Of a stretch of 6,244 nucleotides of DNA, positions 5,498 to 6,244 are shown in pieces. This DNA comes from Gallionella sp. GTDB lineage: Bacteria > Pseudomonadota > Gammaproteobacteria > Burkholderiales > Gallionellaceae. Both the position numbers and the translations under genes were made by a program. The notes under the pieces are model-generated. The model was given only the letters and a program-made list of their open reading frames with translations, had not been told where the DNA came from and did no database searches. The stretch is taken from contig SCPW01000152.1 of the NCBI GenBank assembly GCA_004298605.1, positions 1 to 6,244 of the forward strand, written 5' to 3'. How positions within the stretch are numbered: position 1 is the stretch's first letter; each line of letters begins with the position of its first letter.

Positions 5498-6103
5498 ATG
5501 CAAAAACATATAACACATCTCATACTGACCGCCTTGCTTGGCGCCGCCGCTTTGCCCGCGGGGGCAGTGCCATTCAGCGCGAACCCGGCGGATACTCCCG
5601 GGCCGTTGAACGGCGGTTCGGTAACTTATACGGTTACTTCGCCGGGGGCATCGGCGCCCGGAGCGGCCACCCTCACCTTCGATCTGCTGGGCTATCTCTC
5701 GGTCGATGGCGCCAACTGTTGCACGGATACATTCAGCCTCACCGTGAACGGCAATCCCCTGTTCAGCGGCGGATTCAACATGGGGGGCGGCGGAAGCAAT
5801 TTCATCAACTTCATCGACCCGGGCGTCACCATTGTGTCGTCATATACCCCAGGCATGTGGGGAGGTGGCCTGACGCAATTCAGTGTGGCACACACGCTTC
5901 TTTCCGGTGCCAATACCTATCTCTTTGACTACGGCAACATGCAAGGGCTCGGCGATGAGGGATGGGGGCTGCACTCCGTCGCTATTACGGCGGATGTCAG
6001 CGCAGGAGGCGCGGGGGGTGTTGTTCCCGAACCGGCCACGCTCGCCCTTATCGGCCTTGGCCTTGCCGGTCTCGGTGTAAGCCGGCGCAGGGTTGCCGCT
6101 TAA
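5498..6103 (+). CDS. PEP-CTERM sorting-domain exported protein
   Basis: Encodes 201 residues. Residues 1-23 (MQKHITHLILTALLGAAALPAGA) are a signal peptide, with cleavage probable after AGA. The middle (about 40-168) is rich in Gly, Ser, Thr and aromatic residues and probably folds as beta strands; it includes DGANCCTDTFSLTVNG (70-85) with a Cys-Cys pair. The C-terminus is a textbook PEP-CTERM signal: VPEPATLALIGLG (176-188), a hydrophobic helix to about 194, then RRR (196-198). Such tails are recognised by exosortase (XrtA/EpsH type), which cleaves near the PEP and releases or anchors the protein in the envelope or exopolysaccharide matrix. The start at 5498 is preferred over an in-frame ATG at 5447: GGGG (5486-5489) lies eight bases upstream and the signal peptide begins there. 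The exosortase and glycan genes are not in the window. The specific role is unknown. Confidence 0.92.
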   Translation: MQKHITHLILTALLGAAALPAGAVPFSANPADTPGPLNGGSVTYTVTSPGASAPGAATLTFDLLGYLSVDGANCCTDTFSLTVNGNPLFSGGFNMGGGGSNFINFIDPGVTIVSSYTPGMWGGGLTQFSVAHTLLSGANTYLFDYGNMQGLGDEGWGLHSVAITADVSAGGAGGVVPEPATLALIGLGLAGLGVSRRRVAA

Positions 6104-6133
6104 CAATCGCACCGGCGCACAGCAACACCCTGA

Positions 6134-6210
6134 ACCAACCCCTCCCGGCCTCCCCTTGTCAGGGGAGGAGTCTTCGCTTCCCCACTGACAAGGGGACTGA
6201 GGGGGTTGGT
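6134..6210. repeat. Long nested inverted repeat downstream of the PEP-CTERM gene
   Basis: Outer arms ACCAACCCCTC (6134-6144) and GAGGGGGTTGGT (6199-6210) pair with one bulged base. Inner arms CCCCTTGTCAG (6152-6162) and CTGACAAGGGG (6185-6195) pair perfectly over 11 bp. A competing local hairpin, CCTCCCCT (6149-6156) with AGGGGAGG (6161-6168) around TGTC, is also perfect. The design (terminal inverted repeats, no ORF, intergenic position) fits a dispersed palindromic repeat or a small MITE-like element. It may also end or stabilise the upstream transcript, but there is no T-tract. Confidence 0.7.
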
Positions 6211-6244
6211 CTGCGGAAATTCAAGTGTTACACGGCGCTGGCTC

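Overview
The window reads as chromosomal DNA of a betaproteobacterium. The best guess is the Nitrosomonadales/Gallionellaceae neighbourhood (Gallionella- or Sideroxydans-like). The clues are GC-rich coding DNA, a sucC-sucD-terC gene order familiar from betaproteobacteria, a PEP-CTERM exported protein, a CHASE2 sensor protein, and a bacterial Ser/Thr kinase. The taxonomic call is inference from family recognition, not from a search.

Layout. The left half is carried on the minus strand and reads right to left. sucC (2616-3782) and sucD (1735-2616) overlap by one base and encode the two subunits of succinyl-CoA synthetase. A 102-bp gap holding a pair of inverted REP-like repeats follows. Then come a TerC/YjbE-family membrane protein (886-1632) and a UspA-family ATP-binding stress protein (451-876), tightly coupled to each other. 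A third REP-like palindrome begins one base after the uspA-family stop. The 5' end of a CHASE2 protein (1-294) runs off the left edge.

The right half is on the plus strand. A 217-bp divergent intergenic region (3783-3999) with two clear palindromes separates sucC from a cytosolic Ser/Thr kinase fused to a C-terminal cyclic-nucleotide-binding (CNB) domain (4000-5283). After a 214-bp gap with a good sigma-54 promoter match comes a small PEP-CTERM exported protein (5498-6103). The window ends in a large hairpin-forming repeat (6134-6210).

How it fits together. sucCD is TCA-cycle housekeeping. The TerC-family and UspA-family pair looks like metal/stress homeostasis riding downstream of it. The kinase-CNB protein and the CHASE2 protein are both signalling proteins, and the PEP-CTERM protein belongs to the envelope/exopolysaccharide sorting system. 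The most interesting items are the kinase-CNB fusion (protein-kinase-G parts in reversed order), the sigma-54 promoter on the PEP-CTERM gene, and REP-like repeats sitting exactly at gene ends, one of which supplies the stop codon of sucD. No CRISPR array, tRNA, rRNA, transposase or prophage gene is visible.
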